10,191 nt of DNA from Stereocaulon alpinum (lineage: Eukaryota; Ascomycota; Lecanoromycetes; Lecanorales; Stereocaulaceae): positions 1-10,191 of the forward strand of contig JAEUBA010000319.1 in NCBI GenBank assembly GCA_018257865.1, read 5' to 3'. The notes beneath the pieces were generated by a model, which saw nothing but the letters and a program-made list of their open reading frames with translations, was not told the DNA's origin and ran no database searches. The translations under genes and the position numbers were made by a program. This document shows positions 9,247 through 10,191 of the stretch, one piece after another. How positions within the stretch are numbered: position 1 is the stretch's first letter; each line of letters starts with the position of its first letter.

Positions 9247-9601
9247 TGTTACGGGTAACCCCGCAAGGTCACGGGCAAGGCACGTGATAGGGTTAGTAGG
9301 TAAAGGATACTTAGGAGAGGACCTAGTAATATAAGTAATCTAGCGTATATCAGGCAGATTATAGAGTAATATAGTAGATATAGGGTTAGATTACCCGGAT
9401 TATATTAGGGCTTAGTATAGTCTATAGTAAATATATAAGGAAAGGGTTTTCCTTTAGCAGAATAATTCTTTCCTTATATTTAACTTATATAATAGAGAGG
9501 AGTCTTAGCTAAAGATAATTTAATAACTATCTATCTCTATTACCTTTTAGTACTTAGTATACTATATAATTTACCCGCAGGAGTTAAACCACCCCGTTAT
9601 A
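9247..9601 (+). repeat. 5' long terminal repeat (355 bp)
   Basis: It begins tgttacgggt, a TG-type LTR end, right where the Helitron frame stops, and ends accccgttata, which resembles a CA-type end (ccccgttaca) after RIP. The ends form an imperfect terminal inverted repeat. A gag frame follows 72 bp later, as expected. The first 50 bp keep several CA/TG (gtcacgggcaaggcacgtga), including a CACGTG box. An AT-rich inner part contains a 12-bp inverted repeat. The 5 bp before it, aagtt, may be one half of the target-site duplication. The second LTR is outside the window, so this is judged from one copy. Confidence 0.72.
9433..9479. repeat. Hairpin within the LTR
   Basis: A perfect 12-bp inverted repeat, atataaggaaag (9433-9444) and ctttccttatat (9468-9479), with a 23-base loop. 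It could be a structured transcript end or promoter element of the LTR; position alone does not decide. Confidence 0.7.
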
Positions 9602-9673
9602 CTTTAAATACTATACTTTAAACTATACAGTATAAGCACTTCCAGTTCTACCTTAGGGGAGAGACGGCGCGTT
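9602..9673 (+). other. LTR-element leader, expected primer-binding site
   Basis: This short stretch between the LTR and gag should hold the tRNA primer-binding site directly after 9601. The sequence there is ctttaaatac and I cannot match it to a tRNA 3' end; RIP may have altered it. It contains the near-repeat ctttaaatactatactttaaactata. Confidence 0.4.
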
Positions 9674-10055
9674 ATATCCGAAGTAATAAGTAGGTTTAAG
9701 GGGAAGGAGGTAGCTCCTATTCCTAAGGATAGGATTACTATTAGCGAAGGAGGGATAAAGTTACCCACCCCTACTAAGTTCTCTAGTAGGAAGGGAGGAT
9801 TAAATACGTTTCTTCGATAAATTAACCTATATATAGCGTTTAACGTATCAAGCTTCTATACTATAAAGGCTAGGAATATATTTTACTTATTATACCTTAA
9901 AGGTAATACGGCGGCAGTACTTTAACCCTAGTTAAAAGAATATCTCTTAATCTAAAACCCTAATATAATAGAGGACGACTCTTTAAAGATTATCTCTAAT
10001 AAGATATATATTAGGAACCTATTAAGGTTCTATTTTAGGGATAGTACTAAAGAGA
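9674..10055 (+). pseudogene. Ty3/Gypsy gag, RIP-degraded and truncated
   Basis: N-terminal part of a retrotransposon capsid (Gag). One plus frame runs from a possible former start (ATA at 9674) through SEVISRFKGKEVAPIPKD, then LPTPTKFSSRKGGLNTFL (about 9761-9814), then IAFNVSSFYTIKARN. Next come YLKGNTAAVL*P*LKEYL (former Trp and Gln as stops) and finally LRFYFRD at about 10022-10042. The arrangement (F-x-R-x3-L-x-F-L, then YLxGxA, then LRxxF) is typical of the fungal Gypsy Gag domain. The family FGDP motif is read YFRDS, and the frame is cut about 15 bases later by copy C. The zinc knuckle and everything downstream are missing. The start choice is inferred. Confidence 0.75.
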
Positions 10056-10191
10056 GATTGATTGATTAATTGGTTTATACGCCTATTCTAGTATCTATAT
10101 ATACTAATAAGGGTGTTCTATTATATTATTTGTGAAACTAGTAGATAGTACACGTAGTGTGCCTTTCCTAGCCGTAAGAGAAACTATAGTA
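10056..10191 (-). mobile_element. Copy C: 3' end of a family member inserted in gag
   Basis: It starts with a degenerate GATT tail (gattgattgattaattgg) joined directly to the broken gag frame, followed by the family 3' end. It matches copy B (5071-5190) over 120 bp in reverse orientation and runs off the right edge. The element reads leftward, so only its 3' end is visible. Its target-site duplication cannot be checked because the other flank is outside the window. Confidence 0.82.
10072..10191. repeat. Inverted-repeat arm 2 (copy C 3' end)
   Basis: This is the reverse complement of 5071-5190 without gaps. The arm runs to the window edge, so the true repeat is probably longer. Confidence 0.9.

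Larger units (their letters stand above)
9247..10055 (+). mobile_element. Ty3/Gypsy LTR retrotransposon, 5' part only
   Basis: An LTR (9247-9601), a short leader and the first part of gag form the left end of a plus-strand Gypsy-type element. It interrupts the Helitron Rep region at 9246, and copy C interrupts it at 10056. Protease, RT, RNase H, integrase and the right LTR are not in the window; they may resume beyond copy C. Confidence 0.75.
1..10191. other. RIP-mutated transposon block
   Basis: The whole window has the dinucleotide profile of repeat-induced point mutation, a premeiotic process in ascomycete fungi that changes CpA to TpA on both strands of duplicated DNA. Bases 1-300 contain one CA and no TG, while CG is still common (for example around 3900-3950). 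Nearly all in-frame stops in the recognisable pseudogenes are TAA or TAG at positions where the family has Gln or Trp, and conserved His and Cys are read as Tyr. The exception is about 2850-3103, where CA and TG are frequent. The fungal origin is inferred from this pattern together with the element types. Confidence 0.9.

Overview
This window is a heterochromatin-like block of dead, nested transposable elements. It most likely comes from a filamentous ascomycete (Pezizomycotina). The dinucleotides CA and TG are almost gone and TA has replaced them, while CG is kept: bases 1-300 hold one CA and no TG. This is the mark of repeat-induced point mutation (RIP, CpA to TpA). ATG start codons are almost absent, and Gln and Trp codons have become TAA or TAG, so no element keeps an intact reading frame. 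I found no intact host gene, tRNA, rRNA or CRISPR array.

Layout. (1) About 1-3946, minus strand: a Tad-clade-like LINE read right to left. It has ORF1 (Gag-like, three degraded zinc knuckles, about 3946-2112) and ORF2 (APE endonuclease, then the start of the reverse transcriptase, about 1950-1). It runs off the left edge before the RT active-site box. (2) 2777-3103, inside ORF1: a 327-bp minus-strand insertion ('copy A') with a (GATT)5 tail and an exact 14-bp target-site duplication (TSD). It is rich in CA and TG, so it escaped the RIP that destroyed its host. (3) 4013-5203, plus strand: a longer, RIP-degraded member of the same family ('copy B'), with a candidate 13-bp TSD and unrecognised reading frames. 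(4) 5217-6510: unassigned AT-rich sequence with a short 21-bp tandem repeat. (5) 6511-9246, minus strand: a Helitron Rep-helicase open in one frame for about 2.7 kb, apart from RIP-type stops. Its C-terminal end is present; its N-terminal part is cut off at 9246. (6) 9247-10055, plus strand: the LTR and first part of gag of a Ty3/Gypsy retrotransposon inserted in the Helitron Rep region. (7) 10056-10191, minus strand: the 3' end of a third family member ('copy C') inserted in that gag and running off the right edge.

Order of events. Copy A lies in the LINE, the LTR element lies in the Helitron, and copy C lies in the LTR element. Copies B and C align over 120 bp with seven differences. Each is CA or TG in one copy and TA in the other, so both copies were mutated independently by RIP. 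Copy A is the least mutated stretch of the window and is probably the youngest insertion, or too short or too divergent to be targeted.
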